From Candidatus Melainabacteria bacterium (GTDB lineage: Bacteria > Cyanobacteriota > Vampirovibrionia > Obscuribacterales > Obscuribacteraceae): a DNA stretch of 64,000 bases. Shown in pieces: positions 1 through 8,220 of this stretch; positions within the stretch are counted from its first letter, which is position 1, and every line of letters starts with the position of its first letter. The notes beneath the pieces were generated by a model. That model made no database searches and was not told the DNA's origin. It saw only the letters and a list, made by a program, of their open reading frames with translations. The stretch lies in contig JADJWK010000002.1 of the NCBI GenBank assembly GCA_016716405.1, forward strand, positions 124,001 to 188,000, read 5' to 3'. The position numbers and the translations under genes are program-made.

Positions 1-1
1 C

Positions 2-355
2 GATACATCGTCGAAGGTTAGCATGGAAGGCACCATATACGGTACTCCGACATTCATGAGTCCCGAGCAGATTACCTGCGTGCCTCTCGATAACAGGACC
101 GATCTCTATTCGCTCGGCTGCGTCTTTTACCTGATGCTCACAGGACGCCCGCCTTTCCGCAATGAGAATGTCGTCAAGCTCATGCGCGCTCATTTGCATG
201 AGGAGCCGGATCTCCAGCTCGAGGGCATCGACGCCAGTCTGATCCCCATTGTCGCCAAACTTCTCGAGAAGGATCGGGACAAGCGCTATCAGAGCGCCGC
301 TGAGGTCAGAGAAGATTTGATCCGCATCGAATCCAGACCCGGCAATATCGTCTAG
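2..355 (+). CDS. Ser/Thr protein kinase, C-terminal part (cut by window edge)
   Basis: The reading frame is open from the first bases of the window, so the gene starts upstream. What remains is the C-terminal half of a PknB-like kinase domain: the activation-loop end with GTPTFMSPEQ (the P+1 loop, APE equivalent), then RTDLYSLGCVFYLMLTGRPPF, the conserved helix-F region, and the closing KDRDKRYQSAAEVREDL helix. The protein ends about 15 residues after the kinase fold, so this copy has no C-terminal membrane or repeat domain. The ATP-binding loop, catalytic loop and DFG lie outside the window. It is convergent with the LRR kinase, with only 6 bases between the stops. Confidence 0.9.
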   Translation, partial: DTSSKVSMEGTIYGTPTFMSPEQITCVPLDNRTDLYSLGCVFYLMLTGRPPFRNENVVKLMRAHLHEEPDLQLEGIDASLIPIVAKLLEKDRDKRYQSAAEVREDLIRIESRPGNIV

Positions 356-361
356 GCTATT

Positions 362-2233
362 CTATTCTTCCGTATTCCTCTCATTTGCCAGCGCTCCGAA
401 AGAGCACTTTGGAAGCGCTTTGCGGAGCTGCTTCCAGTCTTTCCCTTTGAGGCTGTAAGAGGGGAAGGAGAGCTTGCGGAGGCTCTTGATCTGGCATAGA
501 TAGGGCACAACGCCAGGGGTCAGATTGTTGTCGTCGAGGATTAGCTCCTCTAGAGGCAGACCTGCAATGACCTTGATATCCGAGTCCATCAGGTCGAGTC
601 CTGCCAGTCCCAGATATCTCAGATTCGCGAGTTTCGCCAGTCTCGGCAGATTCTGCCGCTTGAGCTGGGTGTAGGAGATCGTGAGAGAATGCAGCCCGGG
701 AATTGTGGCTAGAAGGTCGATATTGCTTCCCTCGAGCTCTCCGCAGCGGCGAAGGCTGAGGTCTTCGAGGCTCTTGAATCTTGCTATCGACGGGATCCAC
801 TCATCTGTGACCGGCTGATTCTCCAGGCATAGAACTCTCAGATTCTTCAACGCCGAGATGGTGTCGATACCTTCCCTGGTCACTCCGACGGTTCGCGTCA
901 GATAGAGCTCTTCAAGAGTCGGTACTTTCGAGATGTGGGTCATTGTGCCTTCGCTGATCAGGCATTGCTTCAGGTTGAGCTTCTTGAGCGGCAGGGATTC
1001 GATGATTTTCATGCCGCGACCGGCCATGTCATCTGCCACCAGCTTGAGATTGGCAATGTCCCGGCGTCCTTTGAAGATGGATAGATCCTTATCCGTCGCC
1101 ACTCCATCGAGAATCGTCCACTTGATGCCGTCCCTTTCGTCTATGCCTTCCCTGGGTTTCAGATCCGACATCTCGACGGCACTGCGGCTCACCTCCTTCT
1201 CTCTCTCTTTCTCCTCGGTCACTGTTGATGTGGTGCCCTGGCTGGCGTGGAAGAAATAAACGAACATCCCCACCAATCCGAGCAATACAAGTAACGCGGC
1301 CGCTGCCGGCCAGGTGGAGCTGTGGCTGAATACCATCCAGTAGCCGGTCTTGTTGCCGTGCTCAGCTTCGACCTGTTCGGCTTCCGGCTCGAGCTCGGGC
1401 TCCATGTAGACTGTCTCGAGAGCGTCGAGTCTCTCGCAGAGCTCATCCATGGTCTTATATCGAGCCTCGGGGCTTAGCTCCAGGCACCTGCCGACTATCT
1501 CCTCGATCCGGGGCGAAAAGGGCAGGTCCGAGACCTCGCTCAATTTAGGAGCCGGCTTCTCGGTGCGCATGAGCATCATCTGCATGACGCTCTCGGCCTC
1601 GAAGGGCAGACGACCGGTGAGGAGCTCGAACATGACACAGCCGATTGAATAGATGTCCGACCTCTGATCGAGCATGTCGCCGTTTGCCGACTCGGGGCTC
1701 ATATAAGCCGGCGAGCCTAGGGAGGCGCCGGTGTCGGTGAGGAATTGATCGCTCGAAAGCATCTTGGCGAGGCCGAAGTCGGATACTTTCGCCTGCAACT
1801 TGCCGCTGGCGTCGCGCATGACAAGGACATTGCCCGGCTTGATATCGCGGTGAAGGACACCCTTGCCGTGCGCATATCTGAGCCCGTGACAGATCTGCTG
1901 GAGGCATTCGAGAATCTCGAATTCGTCGAGATCGCGATCGCGCAAACAGTCCTCCAGGCTTTTGCCCTCGACATACTCCAGGACCAGGAAGGCTTTCCCT
2001 TCCACTTCGCCGAAGTCGAGGATCTTGATTATATTGGGGTGATCGAGCCTGGCTGTGGCTTTGGCTTCCTGGTGGAATCGCAGAATCTCCTGAGAAGAGG
2101 TGTCCCGAGTCAGGACTTTTACCGCCACCACGCAGTCCATCACCGAATCATGGCAGCGGTAGACCATGCCCGCACCACCCTGGCCGATCTGGTCGAGCAC
2201 ATCGTATCTACCGCCGATTCTGATGCTATACAT
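362..2233 (-). CDS. Receptor-like Ser/Thr kinase with C-terminal leucine-rich repeats
   Basis: 623 aa. Residues 1-275 form a complete PknB-type kinase: glycine loop GQGGAGMVY, VAVK lysine, HRDIKPGN catalytic loop, DFGLAK, GSPAYMSPES. A Glu-rich linker follows, then one membrane helix near 300-328 (AAAALLVLLGLVGMFVYFF). Residues about 385-615 contain roughly seven leucine-rich repeats (LKKLNLKQC, LEELYLTRT, LRVLCLENQ, LEDLSLRRC, LRYLGLAG, LEELILDDN). The predicted layout is cytoplasmic kinase, one membrane pass, exterior LRR. This resembles a plant receptor kinase with its termini exchanged. All catalytic residues are present, so an active kinase is expected. The ligand is unknown. Confidence 0.93.
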   Translation of the reverse strand: MYSIRIGGRYDVLDQIGQGGAGMVYRCHDSVMDCVVAVKVLTRDTSSQEILRFHQEAKATARLDHPNIIKILDFGEVEGKAFLVLEYVEGKSLEDCLRDRDLDEFEILECLQQICHGLRYAHGKGVLHRDIKPGNVLVMRDASGKLQAKVSDFGLAKMLSSDQFLTDTGASLGSPAYMSPESANGDMLDQRSDIYSIGCVMFELLTGRLPFEAESVMQMMLMRTEKPAPKLSEVSDLPFSPRIEEIVGRCLELSPEARYKTMDELCERLDALETVYMEPELEPEAEQVEAEHGNKTGYWMVFSHSSTWPAAAALLVLLGLVGMFVYFFHASQGTTSTVTEEKEREKEVSRSAVEMSDLKPREGIDERDGIKWTILDGVATDKDLSIFKGRRDIANLKLVADDMAGRGMKIIESLPLKKLNLKQCLISEGTMTHISKVPTLEELYLTRTVGVTREGIDTISALKNLRVLCLENQPVTDEWIPSIARFKSLEDLSLRRCGELEGSNIDLLATIPGLHSLTISYTQLKRQNLPRLAKLANLRYLGLAGLDLMDSDIKVIAGLPLEELILDDNNLTPGVVPYLCQIKSLRKLSFPSYSLKGKDWKQLRKALPKCSFGALANERNTEE

Positions 2234-2468
2234 CTGTCTTTAGTAATGTCTGTAGTAAGGCTCCGCCCTTCTTCGTTATTCTAGGTCCCGGGAGGGCAAA
2301 GCTCAAGCTGCCAAGAGAGGGCCTGTGCTCATGGCTCCGGCGGCTCTATCTGGTATTATCGCTATCTTGCCGACAGCGAATCTGCCAGTTTATATCGAGC
2401 TTGCCGGAGCTCGGCTGTCAATGGCTCGTTTGCTACGGTTTTGTTCTCACCGCTCAGGAGCACTTATC

Positions 2469-3323
2469 ATGCGCCATCCCGACGTACCCGAATCTCTGGA
2501 AGGTTGGTGGATTCTCCACCGCATGTTCGCATTCGACAGACTCGCCTGGGACAGGCTCCCGGAAAGCGAGCGCAAGGAGATCGCCCGGGAGGCGACAGCC
2601 GCGCTCAGATCGCTCAAGGAGACCGAAGACGCCGACGTCGGTCTGGCGCAGCTTCTCGGTCACAAGGGCGAGCTCATGCTTACTCACTACAGCAAGCTCT
2701 ATGACGGTCTGGCTCACGCCCAGATGGCTGTTGACAAGCTGCGCCTCCGGCAGTTTCTCTCCCCGCTCTCGTCTTATGTATCGGTGCTCGAGCTGGGGCT
2801 CTACGAGGCCACCGGCAGGATTCATGCCACTCTCAAAGAGCGCGACCTGAAGCCCTTCTCACCCGAGTGGACCGAAGCTTTCGACGAGCTCTTGAAAGAG
2901 CAGGAGCACCATCCCCGCCACGCAGGCAGGCTCTGGGCGAGGATCCCCCAGCGCCGTTATGTCTGTTTCTATCCCATGGACAAGAAACGCGGCGAGGAAG
3001 TCAACTGGTACTCGCTGCCCTTCGAAGAGCGCGCCAAGCTGATGCTCGATCACGGCAAGATCGGGCGCACCTATCATGGTCTTGTCACCCAGGTGATCTC
3101 GGGCTCCATCGGTTTCGACAAGTACGAATGGGGTGTCGATCTCTATGCCGACGATCCCGGTGTTTTCAAGAAGCTCATCTATGAGATGCGCTTCGACGAG
3201 GCCAGCGCCAAGTACGGCGAATTCGGAGATTTCTTCTCAGGAGTGCAGTTCTCTCTCGATCAGCTCCAGGTATACCTGGACGGTTCCGGCGTTCCTGCTC
3301 TCAACGAGCTTCAGCCCGCCTGA
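2469..3323 (+). CDS. hemQ: Coproheme decarboxylase HemQ (chlorite dismutase family)
   Basis: 284 aa from the chosen ATG, which has AGGAG 8 bases upstream; an open frame extends further 5' but without a family match. HemQ oxidatively decarboxylates Fe-coproporphyrin III to haem b, the last step of the coproporphyrin-dependent pathway. Diagnostic sequence is YPMDKKRGEEVNWYSLPFEE with the catalytic Tyr (about residue 168), LDHGKIGRTYHG with the axial His (about 195), then ISGSIGFDKYEWGVDLYADD and YEMRFDEASAKYGEFGDFF, all hallmarks of the HemQ branch rather than true chlorite dismutases. The length fits the roughly 250-residue family. No other haem gene is adjacent, so the pathway is scattered here. 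Confidence 0.95.
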   Translation: MRHPDVPESLEGWWILHRMFAFDRLAWDRLPESERKEIAREATAALRSLKETEDADVGLAQLLGHKGELMLTHYSKLYDGLAHAQMAVDKLRLRQFLSPLSSYVSVLELGLYEATGRIHATLKERDLKPFSPEWTEAFDELLKEQEHHPRHAGRLWARIPQRRYVCFYPMDKKRGEEVNWYSLPFEERAKLMLDHGKIGRTYHGLVTQVISGSIGFDKYEWGVDLYADDPGVFKKLIYEMRFDEASAKYGEFGDFFSGVQFSLDQLQVYLDGSGVPALNELQPA

Positions 3324-3494
3324 GATCGAAATTTGAAGCAATCACTCTCAGATCGATTTTTTCGGGAAAGACCTGTCCTGACAGTCATACTTCGGTCCGG
3401 GGGAGCGAACGCATACCGATTCGGAGCCTGCCCTTTGAGGTAGAATCACATGGACGGATCAGGAATACCATCACATAGCCGGACCTGAGGTGGG

Positions 3495-5342
3495 ATGACA
3501 ATCAGTCAGGAAGAGCGCGAAAAGCGGGACACTTTTGCCGGTATTGTCATCCAGTTGTCTGTTGACATGCTCAGCCGGGAAGGCATCGAATTGGAAGGTA
3601 TCGAATACGATGCCGAGCAGTTCCGGATAGTTCTCGGCGATTCTTTCTGGAACCTCGAGAATCTTTATAGAGAGTATGAGTTCTGCAAGGACAACGAGGC
3701 GAAGCAGTCGATAATCTTCAAGCAGATCGACCTGATCAAAGCGACGCTCGAGCCGGAGGATTACAGCGATTTCGATTCGATCCGTGAGCGTCTCTTTCCG
3801 TCGATAAGGGACAGGCTTCTTGCGGTGGCGAGCTCTTTCGACGAGCCCCTGACCCTGGCTGACGGCGACGATGCGGTGCCGAAGATTCTTAACCGGGAGC
3901 TGGCGGAGCATTACGTGACGATGCTGGCCATCGATCGCGAGACGACCATGTCATACGCCAGTCAGGATATGCTCGATGGCTGGGGGATGACCTTCGATGA
4001 AGCCTTCGAGGTTTGCCTTGCTAATTTGGCCTCGATCAGCGCCGAGCCCTTCGAGTGTGTAGCTGACGGCGTCTATCTTTCGAGCTGGCATGACTCTTAC
4101 GATACGTCGCGTCTCTTGCTCACCGAGAAGATCAGATCGGAGTGCGAGGTCAGGGGCGATTACCTGGCCTTCATGCCCAATCGGGATCATTTGTTCATCA
4201 CCGGCTCGGACGACATCGCGGGAATCAAGATGGTCCTCGAGTATTGCGATGAGATCAGCCAGTGGCCGCGGGCTATGCTTATGGTTCCTCTGATTCTCGA
4301 TGGCAGGGGCTGGTCGGTTTTCGATCCGCCCAGGAGCCATCGCTGCTACTTCGATATTCGCAGGCAGGTAATCGGCACCGAATACGAGGTCTACGGCTCG
4401 ACCCAGGAGGCCCTGCAGAATGCTCTTACCGATGACGTTTATGTAGCCACATTCAATGTCTACAAGAAAGAGAACTCGGATGATCTGCACTCTGCCTGTG
4501 TGTGGTCCGTGCGGTCGCTCCTTCCGCGTTGCGAGTGGGTCACTTTCGTGGAAGTGGCGGAAGATTCCGACGATGGTCAGATTGTCGGCATGGCGCGCTG
4601 GGAAGATGTCGCCACTGCGCTCGGTGCTAGCTTCGTGCCGGCATTTTCATACCCGCCACGTTATCTCGTCGAGGCTTTGTTAGATCGGAAGATTCTAGAC
4701 TCGGTGAAGCTCCATCCTGGTTTTGTCGACGATGAGATCATGAGCTTCGCGCCGGACAACGATGAGAAGCGCCGCCCGTTTCTGGAGGTCATCACAGAGG
4801 CGAGAGAGCGCTACATCAGCAAATATCGCAAGCTCATAGAAACCAGTAGCAAGCTGCCCTCATCGGCGCCGGAGGTGATCTTCGCCACACCGGAAGCGGA
4901 AGAGCACCTGATAGGCGGCATCACCCGGGCCGATTTTATAGAAAAACGCGAGGACGGGATTCATGTGACATACCAGACGGCTCCCAATGTCAGTATCGAG
5001 CCCACCGAATACTGGCTGAACGATGGTCAAAAGCTCATGCTCAAGCCTTTTGCCTGGAATGATGTGGAGATCCACTGCGACCGCTTCGACTTCCGCGCTC
5101 CGGCATTCAGCTCCTGGTGCACCAGGTGGCTCGATCCCAATGAGCATTTTTCCCAGGACGAGTATGGTCTTTCCGGGGTGGTCCATTCGGTGACAAAACC
5201 GCAACTGCAGGAAGATATCGCTTATTTCTCGGTCGATTTCGGCTCGGCGCCGGTGGAAGCCTTCGAATCCCTGATGGACGCGCTCTACAACTCCGGGGTG
5301 AAGCTGGTGGTGGTGCGCTCGTCCTGGAACAAGGCTCCCTGA
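3495..5342 (+). CDS. Hypothetical protein with a DUF1444-like region
   Basis: 615 aa with no signal peptide or membrane helix visible, so probably cytoplasmic. A purine-rich GAGGTGGG precedes the ATG. Residues about 130-260 (ELAEHYVTMLAIDRETTMSY, the DLaxWGMTFDEAFEVCLANL type pattern, DGVYLSSWHDSYDTSRLLL, DYLAFMPNRDHLFITGSDD) resemble the DUF1444/YtpQ family of small stand-alone proteins of unknown function. The N-terminal 120 and C-terminal 350 residues match nothing I recognise. The gene stands alone between hemQ and the calpain-like protease gene. The function is unknown and the DUF assignment rests on motif memory. Confidence 0.85.
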   Translation: MTISQEEREKRDTFAGIVIQLSVDMLSREGIELEGIEYDAEQFRIVLGDSFWNLENLYREYEFCKDNEAKQSIIFKQIDLIKATLEPEDYSDFDSIRERLFPSIRDRLLAVASSFDEPLTLADGDDAVPKILNRELAEHYVTMLAIDRETTMSYASQDMLDGWGMTFDEAFEVCLANLASISAEPFECVADGVYLSSWHDSYDTSRLLLTEKIRSECEVRGDYLAFMPNRDHLFITGSDDIAGIKMVLEYCDEISQWPRAMLMVPLILDGRGWSVFDPPRSHRCYFDIRRQVIGTEYEVYGSTQEALQNALTDDVYVATFNVYKKENSDDLHSACVWSVRSLLPRCEWVTFVEVAEDSDDGQIVGMARWEDVATALGASFVPAFSYPPRYLVEALLDRKILDSVKLHPGFVDDEIMSFAPDNDEKRRPFLEVITEARERYISKYRKLIETSSKLPSSAPEVIFATPEAEEHLIGGITRADFIEKREDGIHVTYQTAPNVSIEPTEYWLNDGQKLMLKPFAWNDVEIHCDRFDFRAPAFSSWCTRWLDPNEHFSQDEYGLSGVVHSVTKPQLQEDIAYFSVDFGSAPVEAFESLMDALYNSGVKLVVVRSSWNKAP

Positions 5343-5347
5343 TCGAG

Positions 5348-5390
5348 GTAGACGAAGTGGGGGTCGACGAAGCGGTGTCGACGAAGCCTG
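5348..5390. repeat. Three short iterons (GACGAAG every 14-15 bp)
   Basis: GACGAAG recurs at 5351, 5366 and 5380. The last two sit in identical GTCGACGAAGC units 14 bases apart and the first is a variant. They lie just before the calpain-like gene, and an inverted ACGAAGTGG/CCACTTCGT pair (about 5352 and 5417) encloses them. This could be an operator or a slippage product. Confidence 0.45.
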
Positions 5391-5438
5391 GCTGTTGAGC
5401 TATCCTGAGGAAAACCACTTCGTAGCGAGCGAGGGGAT

Positions 5439-6914
5439 ATGAAAGAGGAAAGATTCGTTCTCGAGTCTCCGGCCAGGTCATTCTTCATCGGAGCAGTACT
5501 GGCGGTGGCGGTAGCCGGGGTGCTCGGAGCCGGTCCCGCAGGCGCCCAGTCCGGCTCCGGCGAGGCGCCGACCATGCAGAGCGCCTGGGCTCTCTATACG
5601 AAGAATCAGTTCAAGGAGTCCGCCGACGCCTTCGAGCAGGTGCTCAAGACCAGCAAGCCCAACGCCAGGCTGTATTATTTCGCCGCCATGGCGAATTTCC
5701 GCTCCAACAGGCGGGCCCGCGCCCGGCAGCTCTGCCAGTACATCGTCCAGCACTTCGCCGGGACCACCGAGGCTGTCCACAGCGCCAAGATGTTTCCCGA
5801 GGTGGCCGCTGCCGCGAAGCCTTCCACGACAGATGCCGCGAGCACTGGCTCGAGCCCGGGCGGCGCTTCGAGCTCGGGCGGCGCTTCGAGCCCGGGCGGC
5901 GCTTCGAGCTCGGGCGGAACATCTGCCGCCAGCTCGGCGGCAGTGTCACAGGAGCTCAACGAGTCTAATCTTCCCGCTGAGTTCTGGGCTGCCATACCGA
6001 AGAACATGAAAGAAAAGATCAAGGACCCTGCGGTCCAGACGGCCCTGCGGGTCTCGCTCAAGGACTATCAGAAGAGGGTGGGCGTCACAGGAGGTGAGAT
6101 TAAGAAAAACGGCAAGGCGAAGCCTACTGTGGTGTCCGCCAGTGCCAAAGAGTATCCCGAGGCTGCTAGGTTCAAGATTGATAGCTCGATGAGGCGCGGC
6201 GATTATCCATTCACCGCTGAGGACATCGCCAGGGACGGTGCCGATGCTATCGACCAGAATATCAACCCGAATTGCTGGTTCGAAGCATCAATGGCAGCTC
6301 TTGCGGAGCTCCCCCGCGGACAGCGTTTGCTTGCCTCGATGATCCGCCATGGCGGACCGGATACATACATCGTTCGTTTCCCCGGCGACGGAGTGGAATA
6401 CCGGATCACCGAAGCGCAGATGAAGAAGCTCGGCATCAATGACCGCGCCCTCTGGGCATCGCTCATCGAATGCGCCCAGGTGATGAAATTTCCCAACAAT
6501 CGCGGTGCCGAAGGTGCCAGTGGCGAGGAGTCGAGACTTGCTGTCGGGCTCGGCTGCATCACCGGCTGCAAAGCGCAGATCTTGCACCCCGGAGACGTCG
6601 GACTTCAGGAGATCTCGAGCTTCATCGCTGGAGCTGTCTCATCCAAGAATCCCATCGTATGCGGAACCTGGGGTGATGCTAACCTTCCCTCGCCTCAACT
6701 TGTGGTGGGCGCTCACGCCTACACTATCGTCGATTTCGATCCGGCAAGCAAGCTGGTCACCATTCGCAATCCTCACGGAAAGAATTCGAAGCGATTTCGG
6801 CTCAGCAATGATCCCCGGCATGAGAAGTTCCAGATGATGGACAATGGCAAATTCAAGATGCACCTGTCTATCTTCCAGAAGTCGTTTTATCAGGTCTGCC
6901 GGTCATTTATCTAG
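5439..6914 (+). CDS. Secreted calpain-like cysteine protease with TPR-like N-terminus
   Basis: 491 aa. The N-terminus carries a signal peptide (hydrophobic core FFIGAVLAVAVAGVLGAG, probable cleavage after AGA-QS). Residues 45-125 look like TPR helices (ALYTKNQFKESADAFEQVLK). A Gly/Ser linker at about 138-160 is encoded by near-identical 18-bp units. The catalytic domain resembles peptidase family C2: Gln273 and Cys279 in QNINPNCWFEAS, His426 in GAHAYTIVDFD, Asn444 in RNPHG. All triad positions are present, so activity is plausible. No EF-hand or C2-like calcium domain is attached. A start codon follows AGGGG closely. An exported protease acting outside the cytoplasm is the most likely role; substrates are unknown. 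Confidence 0.88.
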   Translation: MKEERFVLESPARSFFIGAVLAVAVAGVLGAGPAGAQSGSGEAPTMQSAWALYTKNQFKESADAFEQVLKTSKPNARLYYFAAMANFRSNRRARARQLCQYIVQHFAGTTEAVHSAKMFPEVAAAAKPSTTDAASTGSSPGGASSSGGASSPGGASSSGGTSAASSAAVSQELNESNLPAEFWAAIPKNMKEKIKDPAVQTALRVSLKDYQKRVGVTGGEIKKNGKAKPTVVSASAKEYPEAARFKIDSSMRRGDYPFTAEDIARDGADAIDQNINPNCWFEASMAALAELPRGQRLLASMIRHGGPDTYIVRFPGDGVEYRITEAQMKKLGINDRALWASLIECAQVMKFPNNRGAEGASGEESRLAVGLGCITGCKAQILHPGDVGLQEISSFIAGAVSSKNPIVCGTWGDANLPSPQLVVGAHAYTIVDFDPASKLVTIRNPHGKNSKRFRLSNDPRHEKFQMMDNGKFKMHLSIFQKSFYQVCRSFI

Positions 6915-7013
6915 GCATTGGATTCGCTCGATCATGTGCGGGCGATTTTTGCAACGTGGGATTTGCGTCCTGCCACAAGGGCGGTGGTGATCCAATTTTG
7001 AAAGCAATTTTGC

Positions 7014-7037
7014 CGATATCGCAATATTGCGATATCG
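7014..7037. promoter_or_regulatory. Perfect 24-bp palindrome upstream of panE
   Basis: Two exact 12-base arms, CGATATCGCAAT followed immediately by its reverse complement, with no spacer. It lies 41 bases before the panE GTG. A spacer-free palindrome suggests a dimeric regulator site more than a hairpin terminator, and no T-run follows it. I see no other exact copy in the window. Confidence 0.6.
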
Positions 7038-7078
7038 ACCCGGTATCATTTGCATTTACTGCAAACGAGGAGGACCAG

Positions 7079-8014
7079 GTGAAAATCGCGATCATGGGTA
7101 CCGGTGGAGTCGGGGGCGTTTTCGGAGCGCTTCTGGCGGAGGCCGGCGAGGAAGTGACTTTTATCGCCCGGGGCGCTCATCTGGCCGCCATGAAGGAGAA
7201 AGGACTCCTGATCGAGAGGACTGTGGATGCACCTGCGATCCACGTCAAGAGCCCGGTGGCGACCGAAGATCCGTCCGGGGTCGGTGAGGTCGATGTCGTT
7301 TTGTTCTGTGTCAAGCTCTGGGATACAGAGAGCGCAGCCGAGCGGATCAAGCCCATGCTAGGCAGGGAGACTGCCGTCATCTCGCTGCAGAACGGCATTT
7401 CCAAGGACGAGATCCTGGCCTCCATACTGGGGAAAGAGCATATGGTCGGGGGGGTCAGCTATGTGGCGTCCGCCATTACCAGCCCGGGCGTAATCGAGCA
7501 GCGCGGCTCTCGCCAGAAGCTGGTCTTCGGTGAGTTCGCCCATAAGGGCTCCGCTTGCTCCGAGCGCGTGAAGCGGCTGGAAGAGGCTTGCAAGAAAGCC
7601 TCTATCGATGTGGAAGTGCCCGACTCCATTGAGAAAGCCATATGGAAGAAGTTCGTCTTTCTGGTGGCGATGAGCTCGCTCTGCGCTTCGGTGCGCGGCT
7701 CCATCGGAGTCGTGCAGAGCAACCCCCATACACGCGAGCTGTTTATCGAGGCGATGAATGAGGTTCTCGCTGTCGCCTCCGCATCGGGCATCGATATGCC
7801 CGCTGGAACGCTGGCTGAGCAGATCGGTTATTTCGAGAGCCTCTCGCCTGAGGTCACGGCTTCGATGCAGTTCGATCTTTCCCAGGGCAACCGCCTGGAA
7901 TTGCCATGGCTTGCCGGTACCGTCGTGGAGCTTGGAAAAGAGCTCTCGGTGCCGACGCCGGTGCTGCGTGTGATCAACGGCATCTTGTCGCCTTACGCCG
8001 GTGGCTCGAAGTAG
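7079..8014 (+). CDS. panE: 2-dehydropantoate 2-reductase (ketopantoate reductase)
   Basis: 311 aa from GTG, chosen because GAGGAGG sits 5 bases upstream and the protein then begins directly with the Rossmann fold. The enzyme reduces 2-dehydropantoate to pantoate with NADPH in the pantothenate/CoA pathway. Visible features are the nucleotide-binding motif IAIMGTGGVGGVFGALLAEAG at the N-terminus, VDVVLFCVKLWDTE, the LQNGISK segment, the substrate-side lysine region IEKAIWKKFVFL, and the C-terminal helical domain (SMQFDLSQGNRLELPWLAG, VVELGKELSVPTPV). Length and motif order fit the PanE/ApbA family. It appears to be a single-gene unit, preceded by a perfect palindrome and followed by a long inverted repeat. 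Confidence 0.95.
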   Translation: MKIAIMGTGGVGGVFGALLAEAGEEVTFIARGAHLAAMKEKGLLIERTVDAPAIHVKSPVATEDPSGVGEVDVVLFCVKLWDTESAAERIKPMLGRETAVISLQNGISKDEILASILGKEHMVGGVSYVASAITSPGVIEQRGSRQKLVFGEFAHKGSACSERVKRLEEACKKASIDVEVPDSIEKAIWKKFVFLVAMSSLCASVRGSIGVVQSNPHTRELFIEAMNEVLAVASASGIDMPAGTLAEQIGYFESLSPEVTASMQFDLSQGNRLELPWLAGTVVELGKELSVPTPVLRVINGILSPYAGGSK

Positions 8015-8048
8015 ATTTTAGATGCCGCTGTGCCATCGCCGGTCGCAT

Positions 8049-8113
8049 TCCAGAAATATGACTGTGAGGTCAAATTTTCTCCGAAAATTTTGACGCCACA
8101 GTCATATTTTGGA
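8049..8113. repeat. Long near-perfect inverted repeat (arms about 30 nt, 3-nt loop)
   Basis: The left arm (TCCAGAAATATGACTGTG then GGTCAAATTTTC) pairs with the right arm (GAAAATTTTGAC then CACAGTCATATTTTGGA) around the loop TCC. Only a few single-base differences interrupt it. No T-run follows, so it is not a classical terminator. It separates panE from the next kinase. A related single arm, ACAGTCATACTTCGG, occurs after hemQ at about 3381-3396, hinting at a dispersed palindromic element. Confidence 0.7.
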
Positions 8114-8220
8114 TTCGAGGCAGTGTTGCTACGTTAAAAGAGCTGGCTGGAGATTTCCCATGCGGTTGCAAAGCGAAGTTGGGGCTGAAAACAGGGGATA
8201 ATGAGGTTCCCAGCTAGATT

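Noticed and set aside
8049..8113. Classical rho-independent terminator for panE
   Set aside because: The stem is much longer than usual and AT-rich at its base, and no T-run follows on either strand.
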